64,000 nt of DNA from Schistocerca nitens. Its lineage: Eukaryota; Arthropoda; Insecta; Orthoptera; Acrididae. The first letter of the stretch is position 1; every line of letters starts with the position of its first letter. Positions 45,770 through 57,785 of this stretch are shown here, piece after piece. The stretch is taken from contig NC_064621.1 of NCBI RefSeq assembly GCF_023898315.1, positions 133,608,521 to 133,672,520 of the forward strand. Reading direction: 5' to 3'. The notes below the pieces were generated by a model that saw only the letters and a program-made list of their open reading frames with translations, made no database searches and was not told the DNA's origin. Made by a program: the position numbers and the translations under genes.

Positions 45770-46560
45770 GTTGATTTAAAAGTGTACGGACCTCCCGTAT
45801 GCTAATGTGGTTAAGGTTCCATCTTGCTGAAAGATGTAATCCATGGAATTCGTACCACGCTCTGGCAACATCCATTGCTCAAGCATGACCAGGTTTGCCG
45901 AAACACTTAGCTCGATGAAGAAAAATGAACGGTACAATTTTTGGGCTTGCACGGCGTAAAACACGTTAACTTTCGGTGAGTCACGCCGCTGTTTAATTGC
46001 ACCCGACTTTCGGCGAGTCACGGTGACGTTCAATTACACACCAAGGCTTTTCTGTTCCCCACATTCGAATGCTGTGGCGGTTAACATTGCCACATACGTG
46101 GTAGTTTGCTTCATCACTAAAAATGAGACTTGCAGCAAACGTATCTTCCTCCATGACTTCCAGCATTGCTGTAGCGTAATCCGTACGTTCGACGTAGTCT
46201 TCCTGTTTCATTTCCAGTAAAATCTGAATTACGAGCGGTTTCATATAGACCTTTGTTTTGAGAACAAGCCAAACCGTTATCTGTGATACTTGTAGCTCCC
46301 TTGTAGCATTGTACGTCGAGTTTCTTGAACGAGATACCAACGAAAGACGAAGTCCTACGTTTTGTGCTGATACACGTGGCCAATCGGTACTTTTTTCTGT
46401 GCACAGACATCCTGTTTGTTCAAACCGCCGAATTTTGTTAGCATTTGGGGCGATTCATTGTATCGCTAACGATAACTTTTCTGCTCTGTGACGATGGAAC
46501 GACGAGTGTTAAATTCGAACGCGTAGGATGCTTTCTGTACGATACTTGCCATATTGAACT
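45770..46560 (-). pseudogene. Tc1/mariner-superfamily transposase relic
   Basis: Minus-strand blocks in order: VSRSRNSTYNATRELQVSQI (helix-turn-helix part), SLIFSDEANYHVCGNVNRHS (first Asp), IRMWGTEKPW, SPKVNVFYAVQAQKLY, and DYIFQQDGTLTTLAYG (second Asp). The SPKV block occurs twice: a short duplication around 45960-46020 (GACTTTCGGCGAGTCACG type) disrupts it. The third-acid region is not present, so the copy is truncated at about 45770. Similar in type to the transposase of the long-TIR elements but not the same family. Confidence 0.75.
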
Positions 46561-46733
46561 ATGACTTGGAGCTTTTCACTTATGTGTTACCGCACAAGCC
46601 TCGCCTTCTGATTCACTGCGATTGAACAACGATCGAAATTCTCGTGATCCTTATCGGCATGTTGCTATGTATGAAGTAGTTCTAGCAGTTTATGACCGCT
46701 GTGTTCATTTTGAATTGTCCTGTATTTATATGA

Positions 46734-46934
46734 AAATGTTCAAAATGTGTGTGAAATCTTATGGGACTTAACTGCTAAGGTCATCAGTCCCTAAGCTTAC
46801 ACACTACTTAACCTAAATTACCCTAAGGACAAATACACACACCCATGCCCGAGGGAGGACTCGAACCTCCGCTGGGATCAGCCGCACAGTCCACGACTGC
46901 GACGCCTATGACCGCTCGGCTAATCCCGAGCGGC
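46734..46934 (-). repeat. SINE-B, full length, 12-bp target duplication
   Basis: On the minus strand a tRNA-like head (GGGATTAGCCGAGCGGTCAT, B box GGAGGTTCGAGTCCTCCC) is followed by a body related to SINE-A. GTATTTATATGA at 46722-46733 and 46935-46946. Confidence 0.9.
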
Positions 46935-46946
46935 GTATTTATATGA

Positions 46947-47540
46947 TACGGCGCCAATGATTCATTTGTATGGTTTAATCAAATGTCGGTCAGTTTTTTT
47001 CTTTACTGATGCGCTGACGCGAATAATGTATCATTACCCCACAATGCGATCTTTGCCCAGGCTGGCAATTTGTTAAGACCTAATTAAATCATATAATACT
47101 ATATTTATCGTATATACCATTCGAGGAAGTCAGTCATTTGTATCTGCAACGAATTACGGTTTAGTGACGATCTGCCGTACAGTGTCAACAACAGAGGCTC
47201 CATCTTGTTTCCATGGAATAAGTTTGAAATCACCTGGGAGACAAAACGTTCAGGACAAAATACTGCTTTCTACGAATGAAAAAATTCGCTATCAGTTTTC
47301 TAACCTGTCTGAATACGCCAGTGAGAGTAGTTTAGCAGACGTTGGTGTTGCACTCAAATGGAAACGTATTAAAAAATATATAACTGCTCGAGTTCTCATG
47401 TCTCCCTGTATCAGTACCTTTCTGAATACTATTTCATAGTACAATACAACGAGGGCTTTTACAGCTGGTGTATGCTTCAATTAAAACTTCCAAGCTGAGA
47501 GGCCGTGGTCGACGTATTATGCCGTTCACTGACAGTTGTC
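46947..47540. other. Unassigned stretch
   Basis: A 91-codon frame at 47164-47439 has no recognised domain; considered chance. Confidence 0.35.
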
Positions 47541-47775
47541 CGCCCCCGGTAGCTGAGTGGTCAGCTCGACAGCCTGTCAATCCTACAGGCCCGGGTTCGA
47601 TTCCCGGCTGGGTCGGAGATTTTCTCCGCTCAGGAACTGGTTGTTGTGTTGTCCTAATCATCATCATTTCATCCCCACCGAGGCGCAAGTCGCCTAAGTG
47701 GCGTCATATCGAAAGGCTTGCACCAGGCGAGCGGTCTACCCGAAGGGAGGCCCTCGCCACACGCCATTACTATAC
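47541..47775 (+). repeat. SINE-C copy
   Basis: A box GTAGCTGAGTGGTCAG, B box GCCCGGGTTCGATTCCCGG, then GGTTGTTGTGTTGTCC and ATCATTTCATCCCCACCG body. Ends near GGAGGCCCTCGCCACACGCC. No clear target duplication. Confidence 0.85.
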
Positions 47776-49384
47776 TGACCAACCTCATCTGGGTGTAACG
47801 TCTTCAGAGAGAAATAGGCAGCTGCACTAAGTCTTCATTTATTAAATGCCTCAGGGGGGAAGAATCGTCAACATAGATTCGGCGACAGGATGGGACGCAC
47901 AAGAAGAAAACTTGGCAACTGTATCCCCTCAAGCTTCCGAAGATGTCGCCCGAAAACTATGACGAAAATTCAGTGAAAAATTGGATACATACATCGACCA
48001 AGGGCCTCTCAGGCCCGAATTTTTAACTGAAATGAAAAAGACAATGCAGAATTTAAAGCAGTATGGGCGGGGGCAAATTTTCAATCTAATTTTGAAGAAT
48101 ATGAGTCGTGAGGGAAAGAAATTCTGGAATTTAAACTCCTGTTGACGTTGATATCATGAAATGTCGAGCGCTAGCTCCCGTTGGAAAAGATGAAGAGGGA
48201 ATTCGGCTACATGCCTTTCAAATGAGCCGTCTCGGAGCTTACTCTGCCGATGTCCCTGGTCTCTGTAGCGGCTGATTATTATGAAAAACCTTCAACGTTA
48301 ATGTTAGCCTAGTCTGGTTTTTATTGAAGAGTGTATGTCATCGTAAGATTCCAAAATGTCAAAAGTTAGAGCCTAGTAACTTATGACAGACTTACACTTT
48401 AACGTGAAACCCGTACATCGGTGCAAAATCGTACGTCTCAAATCAATCTATAAATGTTTACTTGTGGTAAAAGCTTTCTTAAGAACTAGAAAAATACTCG
48501 GGCTATTTGGGGTGGCACCTCGCACGTTTAGATCGCTAATCTAGCGGTGAACAATGTCAGCCAATATGTGAAAGCCACGAAGTACATTTATAACTGTAAC
48601 GTCATCCTAAATGTAAATATTTTTCCATAAATTTGATAAATCCATTTCCGCAAACCAACAAACGTTAAAACGAATGCCGCTGGGGTAATTGTTTATTCAA
48701 ATATGCGATGAATCCATAACAAGCGGAATAAATTTCAGTTACCTTCACACGTTACAACAGACTCCAAAGCATATTAAAGGGTACGAAAACATCTCCCGAA
48801 TGAAACCGCCTGCAGTTTACACTTGTAATTTCAAATTATGGTAATAAGTGGACGTTTTTAGGGAATCAGAGAACAGCTCCAAAGGGAAGGAAATATCAAC
48901 TATAGTTTAAACTTCTACTCTAATTTGTAAGTCGTGAACTTCATTCTGCATTCAGAAACAGCGAATGCGACTGTACGTCGACTATACGATTTTCTAGTAA
49001 CATACGAATATTTATGCCGTATCCGAACTCGAATCTGGATATCCCGCTTTACGCAAGCGGTCGCCATAACCTCTCTGGCTATCCGTACACGACTCATGGC
49101 CTAGACCCAAACTTGCGTATGTCCTAGTATCTACGTTCCAAAGTGCAAGCATACAGATTCTATGATGACTGAACAGAGAAGACATTGTTTTTGTTCGTGA
49201 GATTGCCTTGGTTTGACATGACATACAGTAGTGCAGAGCCTGTATTTTACAGTGTCTGTCTAGTTCGATGTGAATTTCCTTCGAACATGCATGATGTTCA
49301 TAAGATAAGAAGTAAAAAGTATCCAAAAGAAACAGATATAAGATGAGGATTTTTACTAATAATTCGTATATCACATAATTTCCT
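47776..49384. other. Unassigned stretch
   Basis: No domain-supported frames. 47840-48020 has a faint coding-like look without a recognisable motif. Confidence 0.35.
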
Positions 49385-49860
49385 ATCAAATTTACAGTTC
49401 GGCTTTAGAAGTGGTTTAATAACTGAAACTGCTATATTCTGTTTCCTCTCTGAGGTACCGGATGGATTAAATAAAAGCTTTCGAACGCTGGGCATATTTT
49501 TCTGATTTAAATAAGGCGTTTGATTGTGTTGATCACAAAGTATTGCTCCAGAAGTATATGGCGAGTAGCTCACAATTAGTTCACGTCTTACTTTAACAAC
49601 TGACAGCAAAAAGTCATTATTCTCAGTGTTGAGAATGGCTGTGAAGTGGGATCTGAGTGGGGCATGGTCAAATGGTGGGGGGGGGGGGGGGAAGGTGCCC
49701 CAGGGATCAGTGTTGGGGCCACTCTTGTTCCTTATTTATATAAATGATATGCCCTCTAGTATTACAGGTAATTCTAAAATATTTCTGTTTGCTGATGACA
49801 CTGGCTTGGTTGAAATTTTACGTTCCATGACCTTGGAAATTTCCTCGTCAATTTGGTCCT
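49385..49860 (+). pseudogene. LINE reverse transcriptase fragment
   Basis: Blocks: QFGFRSGLITETAIFCFL at about 49398, DLNKAFDCVDHKVLLQKY at about 49500 after a stop (first Asp), [20 protein letters not shown] at 49695, then [13 protein letters not shown] at about 49772 (catalytic ADD). Jockey/CR1-like. A 15-G run at 49677-49691 sits at the start of the PQG block. Confidence 0.8.
49677..49691. repeat. Homopolymer G15
   Basis: Fifteen consecutive G inside an RT fragment; length may be unreliable in the assembly. Confidence 0.9.
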
Positions 49861-50379
49861 ACGGAACTAGACGTGTAAATAAGTAAAGTAAATATAGCTG
49901 ACGTACAATTGTATTCATAATTTAATATGGCTGTCAGTCGCCAGCAGTTCCTGTTTCTCCGGACACGCAAGCACGTCAGATGGAATTTTGCATCGAACTA
50001 CACAGACACTGAAATACAGACACTGCCCTACTCCAATTTGTAAGATTAGCACTACGAGATCAAGGAATGGGAAGGGCACAGTAGAGATTGAAAGCACACA
50101 TGGAGGAGTCAATGGGAGAACAGCACTGAAAGTAGAAAAGTAAATAACCAATGACACAACAACGGACAGGTAAATCAACATAAAGAGATAAGCGTATGTT
50201 TCTCGATAGCAAGAAGCCTCTATACATGGTTTTTCCGTAAGAGCGTGCAAAAATTTAACAGTACATAGAAAATGCTCCAATGAACCATTTCAGGTAGGAA
50301 ACCTGGGGTCGTAGAAGCCAGCTTAAGCAGGTAATAGGGATAAAATCACATTACTGTGTACCTTTTTATCTATACTAGT
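49861..50379. other. Unassigned stretch
   Basis: A 121-codon minus frame (50280-49915) is hydrophobic in the middle but matches nothing I know; regarded as chance. Confidence 0.35.
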
Positions 50380-50790
50380 TATGCAATGAACGTACCATCC
50401 GTGCTGTAGCTTACAATACGTGCAACACGACGAGTACTTGTAGTGGGGTCCGCTGAAACACATCCCAGCATCTTCCCTTCAAAATTGGGTGTGCGAGTGG
50501 TCCTTATGTTTCCAGGTCCCCCGTTTCTTCTTTCCTATGAACCAGTCATCCGCTTTCGTCGGTCGAGAGAAATAAACACTAGTCGTGACTGACGGATGAT
50601 GCCTGTTAGGAAATCGTTCCCTGTACAGCCTTTCAGCAGCGAGAGCATTTCAGCGTACTTCCTCATACACTAGGTGCTTGTCAGTGAGTTCTGCGAAACT
50701 GTACCGTCACTGCTCCATTGTATTGTACAGTACGTTTCTGAATAACTCTGAGTAATAAATGGATCTGTCGTTGATTCATAGCACGTTCTG
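50380..50790 (-). pseudogene. N-terminal transposase relic, DD41D-like type
   Basis: Minus translation gives LAAERLYRERFPNRHHPS at about 50660-50605, the same kind of block as VACRVYAERYPGREHPT in the transposase at 61546-62469. It is followed by KKRGTWKHKDHSHTQF. Stops and frame breaks. Only the helix-turn-helix portion survives. Confidence 0.5.
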
Positions 50791-51040
50791 TCATGGGACA
50801 ACGTAAATACCACACAACAAGGCCACCTTATAGACAAGTAAAGTAAACAAAACCTGCATCATGACTTCCTAGTAATCAGGTTCGTCTTCCTTGTCTCCTT
50901 GTAGGAAATAAAGACTGTTCATATAAATGGACAGTACAGTACGTGTGAACTTGAACGCATGTTAGTTGTAAATAAGCTGGAAAACAGTAATGTTAGACGA
51001 AGTGGTACAGAAATTCACTTCGGTATCGCCGTAAGCTGGC

Positions 51041-51241
51041 CGGCCGCTGTGGCCGAGCGGTTGTAGGTGCTTTAGTCCGGAACGTCGCTGCTGCTAAGGT
51101 CGCAGGTTCGAATCCTGCCTCGGGCATGGATGTGTGTCATGTCCTTAGGTTAGTTAGGTTTAAGTCGTTCTACGTCTAGGAGACTGATGACCTCAGATGT
51201 TAAGTCCCATAGTGCTCAGAGCCATTTGAACCATTTCTCCT
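51041..51241 (+). repeat. SINE-A, 9-bp target duplication
   Basis: A box TGGCCGAGCGGTTG, B box AGGTTCGAATCCTGC. TAAGCTGGC flanks it at 51032-51040 and 51242-51250. Confidence 0.85.
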
Positions 51242-51384
51242 TAAGCTGGCTTCTCCGACCCCAGTTTCACTACCTCAGTTTGTTCATGGGAGCATTCTCT
51301 ATGTCCTGTTGCATTTTTGCACGCTCTCACGCAAACAACCAGTATAAATTGTTCAAAACAACTTGAGCGTTATCCTCATTCTGA

Positions 51385-52165
51385 CTTCTCACCATATTAT
51401 CGCTTATCGCAGGGTCAGCCTCACCCGCTATACATCGCTTGTAGAATCGCTATAGTGGGCTCGTTTCCACAAAGACTCTTCAGGAACGCTCAGGGGCTTC
51501 CATCCAAGAATGGGAGAGGACAGTACGGAGAAAATGTCTAAAGGCCTGTACGGAGCACGTTGCGCAGACTGCGGCAAACGTTCTGGAAGGGAACGCACTG
51601 GACCGACGTTGTGTGACTGTAGGTCTTGGCAAACACAGTCCGTTTCAATAGAATACTTCGGGCTGTGTGCTTCAGTCGTCATGTGACAAACCAGCACGGC
51701 TTAGACTGCTACCGCAGAGTACTTTCATCGAGGTGACCTAGAATTTTGATGAAGGGCGCTGTCTGTGACTGAAAGGCCGACTGTTCCCACTTTGATTTCG
51801 ATAATCAATGGACAAGAATACGATACTTAAGAATAACTGTCTACGTGGTAAGAATCCTTATTGCCAACGACTGCTCAAGAAGGCATACTCTCGAAAGTAT
51901 ATTCCACTTATTTATGTAAATAGTGTGTAATAGGAAGCTAGGAAGAAAGTACATCATGATGGCGTCTGCCTGCAACAGCAGCGGAAATATTGGTAATTTT
52001 ATCACATACGACGCGGCCACACACCTAGAAATACGTTATTGAAATGGACCCCGGACTCTAAGTCTTTGTGTAAACAAGCCCACTATAGCGATTCTACAAG
52101 CGATGAATAGCGGGCGAGGCTGACACTGCGATCAGCGATAATATGGCTGTGAAGTTCAAAAATAT
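51385..52165. mobile_element. Fold-back element with about 95-bp inverted ends
   Basis: CGCTTGTAGAATCGCTATAG at 51438 has its inverse CTATAGCGATTCTACAAGCG at 52084. The inverted match extends over about 51390-51485 and 52065-52160. The interior, about 580 bp, has no domain. Target duplication not identified. Confidence 0.65.
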
Positions 52166-52769
52166 AAGAAAGTAATTTTTTTACATGTGAAATGGTATGA
52201 GTGTGAGCACTGCATCCTTCCTGGTCGTGCTGAGAAAGTGTTATGAATTTATTCCTATAGACAGTGGAAATTAAAATGAAGTGTCGTGCCTCTCCCGCTT
52301 CAAACCGGACCGTTTGACATCCTACCCCCCTTACAAGTGCTGAGGAAGGTAGAATGACGCAGCTGGTACCCCATTTTTCAATCAGATTCTCTTAAATAAA
52401 CAAGAACGTATTGACATTCTGCTTTTTATTTTTTATTCCATTCTTTTCCCTGCTGCAGGAGAACGTGTAACTCATGTGAAACGAAATGTATCGGCCAGTA
52501 AAACTTATACATAAGATGGAAAACTTATACCTAAGAGCGAACTTCACACGCAAAAAATTTTGCATGTGCTTCAGAAGTGCAACATACGGTTTCCAAATAA
52601 TAACGAAGACACTTTACAGCATCTTTCTCCGAGCTAAATCACCTTATAAACTACGTTTTGGAAATGACAGATTTTAAGTGCGTATTTTTCGTGTACAAGT
52701 AGGATCATTTTGAACCTCTGTATCTCGAAAACGGAGAAAGATACGAAGAAAAATTTCATTAGAGTGGAA
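52166..52769. other. Unassigned stretch
   Basis: No recognised repeat or gene; may be neighbouring repeat sequence that replaced the 3' end of the Tc1 copy that follows. Confidence 0.35.
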
Positions 52770-54064
52770 TTTGGGTGCGTAGATCCCGAGAAATCAGTAC
52801 CCGGAACAACCACCTCTGGCCGTTATAACGGCCTTGATACGCCTGGGCATTGAGTCAAACAGAGCTTGCATCGCGTGTACATGTACAGCTGCCCATGCAG
52901 CTTCAACACGATACCACTGGTGATCAAGAGTAGTGACTGGCGTATTGCGACGAGCGAGTTGCTCTGCCACCATTTACCAGAGGTTTTCACTTGGTGAGAG
53001 ATCTGGAGAAAGTGCTGGCCAGCGCAGCAGTCGAACACTTTCTGTATCCAGAAAAGCCCGTACGGACCTGCCATATGTGGTCGTGCATTGTCCTGCTGAA
53101 ATGTAGGGCTGCGGAGGGATCGAATGAAGGGTAGAGCCACGGGTCGTAACACATCTGAAATGTAACGTCCACTGTTCAAAGAGACGTCAATGCGAACAAG
53201 AGGTGACCGAGAAGTGTAACCAATGGCACCCCATACCAATGCGCCGGGTGATACGCCAGTATGGCGATGACGAATACGCGCTTCCAATGTGCGTTCACCG
53301 CGATGTCGCCAAACACGGATGCGACCATCATGATGCTGTAAACAGAACCTGGATTCATCCGAAAAAATGACGTTTTGCCATTCGTACACACAGATTCGTC
53401 GTTGAGTACACCATCGCCGGCGCTCCTGTCTGTGATGAAGCGTCAAGGGTAGCCGCAGCCATGGTCTCCGAGCTGATAGTCCATGCTGCTGCAAACGTCG
53501 TCCAACTGTTCGTGCAGATGGTTGTTGTCTTGCAAACGTCCACATCTGCTGACTCAGGGATCGAGACGTGGCTGCACGATCCGTTACAGCCATGCGGATA
53601 AGATACCTGTCATCTCGACTGCTGGCGATACGAGGCCGTTGGGATCCAGCAGGACGTTCCGTATTACCCTCCTGAACCCACCGATTCCATATTCCGCTAA
53701 CAGTCATTGGATATTGACCAACGAGAGCAGCAATGTCGCAATACGATAAACCGCAATCGCGATAGACTACAATCCGAGGTTTATCAAAGTCGGAAACGTG
53801 ATGGTACGCATTTCTCCTCCTTACATGAGGCATCACAACAACATTTAACCAGGCAACGACGGTCAACTGCTGTTTGTGTATGAGAAATCGGTTGGAAACT
53901 TTCCTCATCTCAGCACGTTGTGAGTGTCGTCACCGGCGCCAACCTTGTGTGAATGCTCTGGAAAGCTAATCATTTGCATATCACAGCATCTTCTTCCTGT
54001 CGGTTAAATTTCGCGTCTGTAGCACGTCATCTTCGTGGTGTAGGAATTTTAATAGCCAGTAGTG
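52770..54064 (-). mobile_element. Tc1-like DNA transposon, copy 2, 3'-truncated
   Basis: Its 5' terminal repeat (minus: CACTACTGGCTATTAAAATT) ends at 54064 next to TA, matching the element at 36454. Homology to that copy ends soon after the gene, near 52770, so the other terminal repeat is missing. Confidence 0.85.
52823..53908 (-). pseudogene. Tc1-like transposase, copy 2
   Basis: Open for 361 codons from 53908. The helix-turn-helix region is FDKPRIVVYRDCGLSYCDIA and ITV-type MTVSGIWNRWVQEGNTERP. The DDE core has FSDESRFCLQHHDGRIRVW (first Asp), LVWGAIGYTSRSPLVRID and FQQDNARPHMA (second Asp). Immediately after, near 53080, a 1-base frame change shifts the rest. The third-acid block SPDLSPSENLW is still readable in the other frame at about 53010-52975 and is followed by a stop. 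The C-terminal part of the 361-codon frame is therefore out of register. Better preserved than copy 1 but inactive. Confidence 0.88.
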
Positions 54065-54139
54065 TATGACCAAGGCTGCGAATCTTACGGTGTATTTAGA
54101 AACGGTAGAAAGCCAGTAAGCACTGCGGCTGCGTCATCT

Positions 54140-54400
54140 GCCATTCCATTATGAGGAGCGGCGCGGAAGAAGCGCCGCCGTCCAGATGTGCTGCCGGTTA
54201 CTTGCGAGGCGGCGCGGGCGGAGCAACAGGTGCTGGGGGCCGCCTGCAGCCGGGAAGCCGGCCCCGCCCATTCATCACGGCTTGTCGCGCGCCCATCTGG
54301 GACACAGGCCCGCCCGCGCCGCTCATCTGGCGAGGAGCTGCGGTGCCGACACAGCGATAACACCCACGACAACCTGCCCCCGCCCAGTTTTGCTGCACTG
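54140..54400. other. GC- and CpG-rich islet
   Basis: Rich in GCGCC, GGCGG and CGCGC in an otherwise AT-rich region. All reading frames are rather open because of base composition. No recognised protein, no splice-site pair that convinces. It could be a regulatory islet, a first exon or a GC-rich repeat. Confidence 0.4.
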
Positions 54401-54772
54401 GCCTGAGGACTCTGGGAAACCGGAAGGGAAGAGAGTGGAGCCGTCTGAGATGTGGTGCTGCCGAAGGATGCTGAAAATTCGGTGGACTGACAACGAATGA
54501 GGAGGTCCGCTTCAGAGTCTGCGAGAATAGGAGTGTGTCAGAAACACTGACTACATGAAGTGGCAGGGTGGTAGGACATGTGATAAGTCACCAGGGAAAT
54601 ACTCCCATGATAGTAGAGAGAGCCGTGTATGGTAAAATCTCTAGGGAAAGGCGGAAATTGAAATATATCCTACAAATAATGGAGCAATAAATGCAAGTCT
54701 TCTGGTCCAGACTGTATACCAATCAGGTTCCTTTCGGAGTATGCTGATGGAGTAGCTCCATACTTAACAATC

Positions 54773-56277
54773 ATGTACAACCGTTCGCTCGCCGAAAGAT
54801 CCGTAACCAAAGACTGGGAAGTTGCACAGGTCACACCAATATTCAAGAAAGGTAGTAGGAGTAATCCACTAAATTACAGGCCCATATCGTTAACGTCGAT
54901 ATGCAGCAGGATTCTAGAACATACATCGTGTTTGAACATTATGAATTACCTCGAAGAAAGCTGTCTATTGACACACTGTCAAAACGGGTTTAGAAAACAT
55001 CGTTCCTGTGAAACACAACTAGCTCTTTATTCACATGAAAGGTTCAAATGGTTCAAATGGCTCTGAGCACTATGGGACTCAACTGCTGAGGTCATTAGTC
55101 CCCTAGAACTTAGAACTAGTTAAACCTAACTAACCTAAGGACATCACAAACATCCATGCCCGAGGCAGGATTCGAACCTGCGACCGTAGCGGTCTTGCGG
55201 TTCCAGACTGCAGCGCCTTTAACCGCACGGCCACTTCGGCCGGCCCATGAAAGGTTGAGTGCTACTGACAAGGGATTTCAGATCGATTCCGTATATTTGG
55301 ATTTCCGGAAGGCTTTTGACACTGTACCACTGAAGCAACTCGTAGTGAAATTACGTGCTTATGGAATATCGTCTCAGTTATGTTACTGGATTTGTGATTT
55401 CCAGTCAGAGAGCTCGTAGAAATCAACGGAAAGTCACCGAGTAAAAGAGAAGTGATTTCTGGCGTTCTGCAAGGTAGTGTTATGGGCCCTTTGCTGTTCC
55501 TTATCTGTACAAACGATTTGGGAGACAATCTGAGCAGCCGTCTTCGGTTGTTTGCAGATGACGCTGTCGTTTATCGACTAATAAAATCATCAGAAAATCA
55601 CAACAAACTGCAAAACGATTTAGAAAAGATATCTGAATGGTGCGAAAAGTGGCAATTGACCCTAAATAAGAAAAGTGTGAGGTCATCCACATGAGTGCTA
55701 AAAGAAATTCGTTAAACTTCGGTTACACGATAAATCAGTCTAATCTAAAAGCCGTAAATTCAACTAAATACCTAGGTATTACAACTACGAAGAATTTAAA
55801 TTGGAAGGAACACATAGAAAATGTTGTGGGGAAGGCTAACCAAAGATGCGTTTTATTGGCAGGGCACTTAGAAAATGTAACAGACCTACTTAGGAGACTG
55901 CCTACACTACGCTTGTCCGTCCTCTTTTAGAATACTGCTGCGCGGTGTCGGATCCTTACCACGTAGGACTGACGGACTACATCGAAAAAGTTCAAAGAAA
56001 GGCAGCAAGTTTCGTATTATCGCGAAATATGGGAGAGAATGTCACAGAAATTATACAGGATTTGGGCTGGAAATCATTAAAACAAATGCGTTTTTCGTTG
56101 CGACGGAATCTTCTCTCGAAATTCCAATCACCAACCTTCTCCTCCGAATGCGAAAATATTTTGGTGACACCGACCTACATAGGGAGGAATGATAACCACG
56201 ATAAAAAAAAAGAGAAATCAGAGCTCCTACAGAAAGATATAGGTGTTCATTCTACGTCCTATACGAGATTGGAATAA
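54773..56277 (+). pseudogene. CR1-like reverse transcriptase, interrupted
   Basis: Blocks: FKKGSRSNPLNYRPISLTS, NGFRKHRSCETQLAL, then SINE, then DSVYLDFRKAFDTVPL (first Asp), EVISGVLQGSVMGPLLF, LRLFADDAVVYRLI (catalytic ADD), WCEKWQLTLNKKS, KYLGITTTKNLNWKEH, and EYCCAVSDPYHVGLTD-type C-terminal block. Frame changes near 55415, 55690 and 55925. Inactive. Confidence 0.88.
55045..55245 (-). repeat. SINE-A inside LINE, 11-bp target duplication
   Basis: CATGAAAGGTT at 55034-55044 and 55246-55256. It splits the RT between the SCETQLAL block and the first catalytic Asp. Confidence 0.92.
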
Positions 56278-56373
56278 TAGAGAATTGTGAAGGTGGTTCG
56301 ATGAACCCTCTGCCAGGCACTTCAATGTGATTTGCAGAGCATCCATGTAGATGTAGATGTAGAGCAAGTGCGA

Positions 56374-56839
56374 TCTTGATGCTACTATGAGGTGAAGAGG
56401 TTGTAGCAGGAGAGCAAGTCGTGACGACTCGCATCAAACCAGGCGGAGGCTGATGAAACGTAAACCCAATGACAAAAGAAACAAGGAACTCTCACCCCTT
56501 TCTCACACTCGCACTCTCTTCGTATCTCTTCGTATCATTTCCCTCTCTTTGTATCATCAGTATTCCAGCTGATCTGACGGTGTCAACCTCCTCTTCCTAT
56601 ATTTTGCCAGTCCTTCCGCATCTACATAGCTATTATACCAAAGCTGTTTCATAATTGAAGTACACATGTTCCAGATTTTGTATTCCACTGGTAAGTGGAA
56701 CTTCAAGACAGACAAATTTGTGTTAAAAATGGCGAAACGTTGTGTTTGCAGCTTATCACTATATGACTTTGCTTTGTACGTCGAAAAGCTATAAAAGAAG
56801 TGAATTGAAGTATGCACAGATGAAAAAACGTTCGAGAGG
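56374..56839. other. Unassigned, pyrimidine-rich in part
   Basis: 56490-56560 is rich in CTCTTCGTATC-like runs. No gene seen. Confidence 0.35.
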
Positions 56840-57170
56840 AACAGATTCCTATGCCGAGGTTTGCAGAGGACACAATTTATTTGGTCGGTTATAAGGAAGA
56901 TCTGGTGGAATTAATGGACAACATGCTTAGCACGGAGTACAGCATCAAAACTGGGAACCACACAATACTGAAAGAATGATATTTAGGAAGCAATATTACA
57001 TAGAAATGCTGCAGTAGGTCAGATATCAGAAGTAGATTGGTACAAGCGAAAAACGTTGTAGTCAATAGAAAGGACAGCTCTACTCGTAATAGATATTGAC
57101 ATGGAACTGAGGAAGAAGTTTCAGAATGTCAGGTCCTCGATCATAGTGTTACGCAAGTGAAACTTGAATT
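56840..57170 (+). pseudogene. LINE relic, RTE-like C-terminal RT segment
   Basis: PMPRFAEDTIYLVGYKEDLV at about 56848 (FADDI position, with Asp changed to Glu), then TEYSIKTG, YLGSNIT and RSDIRSRLVQAKN at about 57012-57055. These follow the order of RTE-type RT tails. Stops present. Confidence 0.65.
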
Positions 57171-57785
57171 ATCAGGAGAATAAGAAACTGGAAACACCTC
57201 AAGTTTGCTGCTATCGAAGAATGTGAACTCTCAGGCGCGACTAGTGAGCTTCCGGATTTTCTGCCGAGTAGTTGTTTTCATTTCATGCACAGTATTTCGA
57301 CGACGGACCCAACAATCTTCATCAGATGTTGCGAGTTCTGTTGTTACGTGCACTCGCAGCCTGGACTCCAACCAGTCTGTGGTCTCACAGTTTGTCTCAA
57401 TCCGCTATTCCCGACGGACGACATGCCCGTTTATGCTCTTCTGCTCTTCAGAGTTCGCACTGATATTCCGTGCTATGTTAAATGCTCTCAGCATTTACCA
57501 ACTCTGGTGGATGTGATGGCTGGAGGAATTTGAGTGCCGCACCCAAAGCGTTATTTAAATCTAAACCGCAATCCCTTGTTTATTAGGTTTTATGACGTCT
57601 TAATTTAGATAGACTCCTTAATCATGCTGTCCCATAAACCTGGCGTCTGCACCCCGCTACTGGTCTCATGGTATTCCATTTAGTGACTATATTCGAGGCA
57701 GCACTCGGCAACAGCTGATTTCCTTGGTAGTTTTATTCGTGTTTGCCACTGATGTTCCTTCCATACCTCCTCCACCGTTCTGATA
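57171..57785. other. Unassigned; possible 3' part of another repeat
   Basis: 57240-57330 contains TTTCGACGACGGACCCAACA, which looks like a repeat consensus but I cannot place it. No gene seen. Confidence 0.3.

Larger units (their letters stand above)
54680..56373 (+). mobile_element. 5'-truncated CR1-like LINE, copy 2, with SINE inside
   Basis: Starts inside RT (RSLAERSVTKDWEVAQVTPI at about 54780) and ends in a tail with GATGTAGATGTAGATGTAGA (about 56350-56370), as in the copy at 22560-26414. Related to but clearly diverged from that copy. Confidence 0.85.

Noticed and set aside
49677-49691. G15 run as a G-quadruplex regulatory site
   Set aside because: A single homopolymer in a dead RT fragment; more likely slippage or a sequencing-length error.
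49915-50280. 121-codon hydrophobic minus frame as a membrane protein gene
   Set aside because: No homology recognised, no splice or promoter context, and it lies next to LINE and transposase relics.
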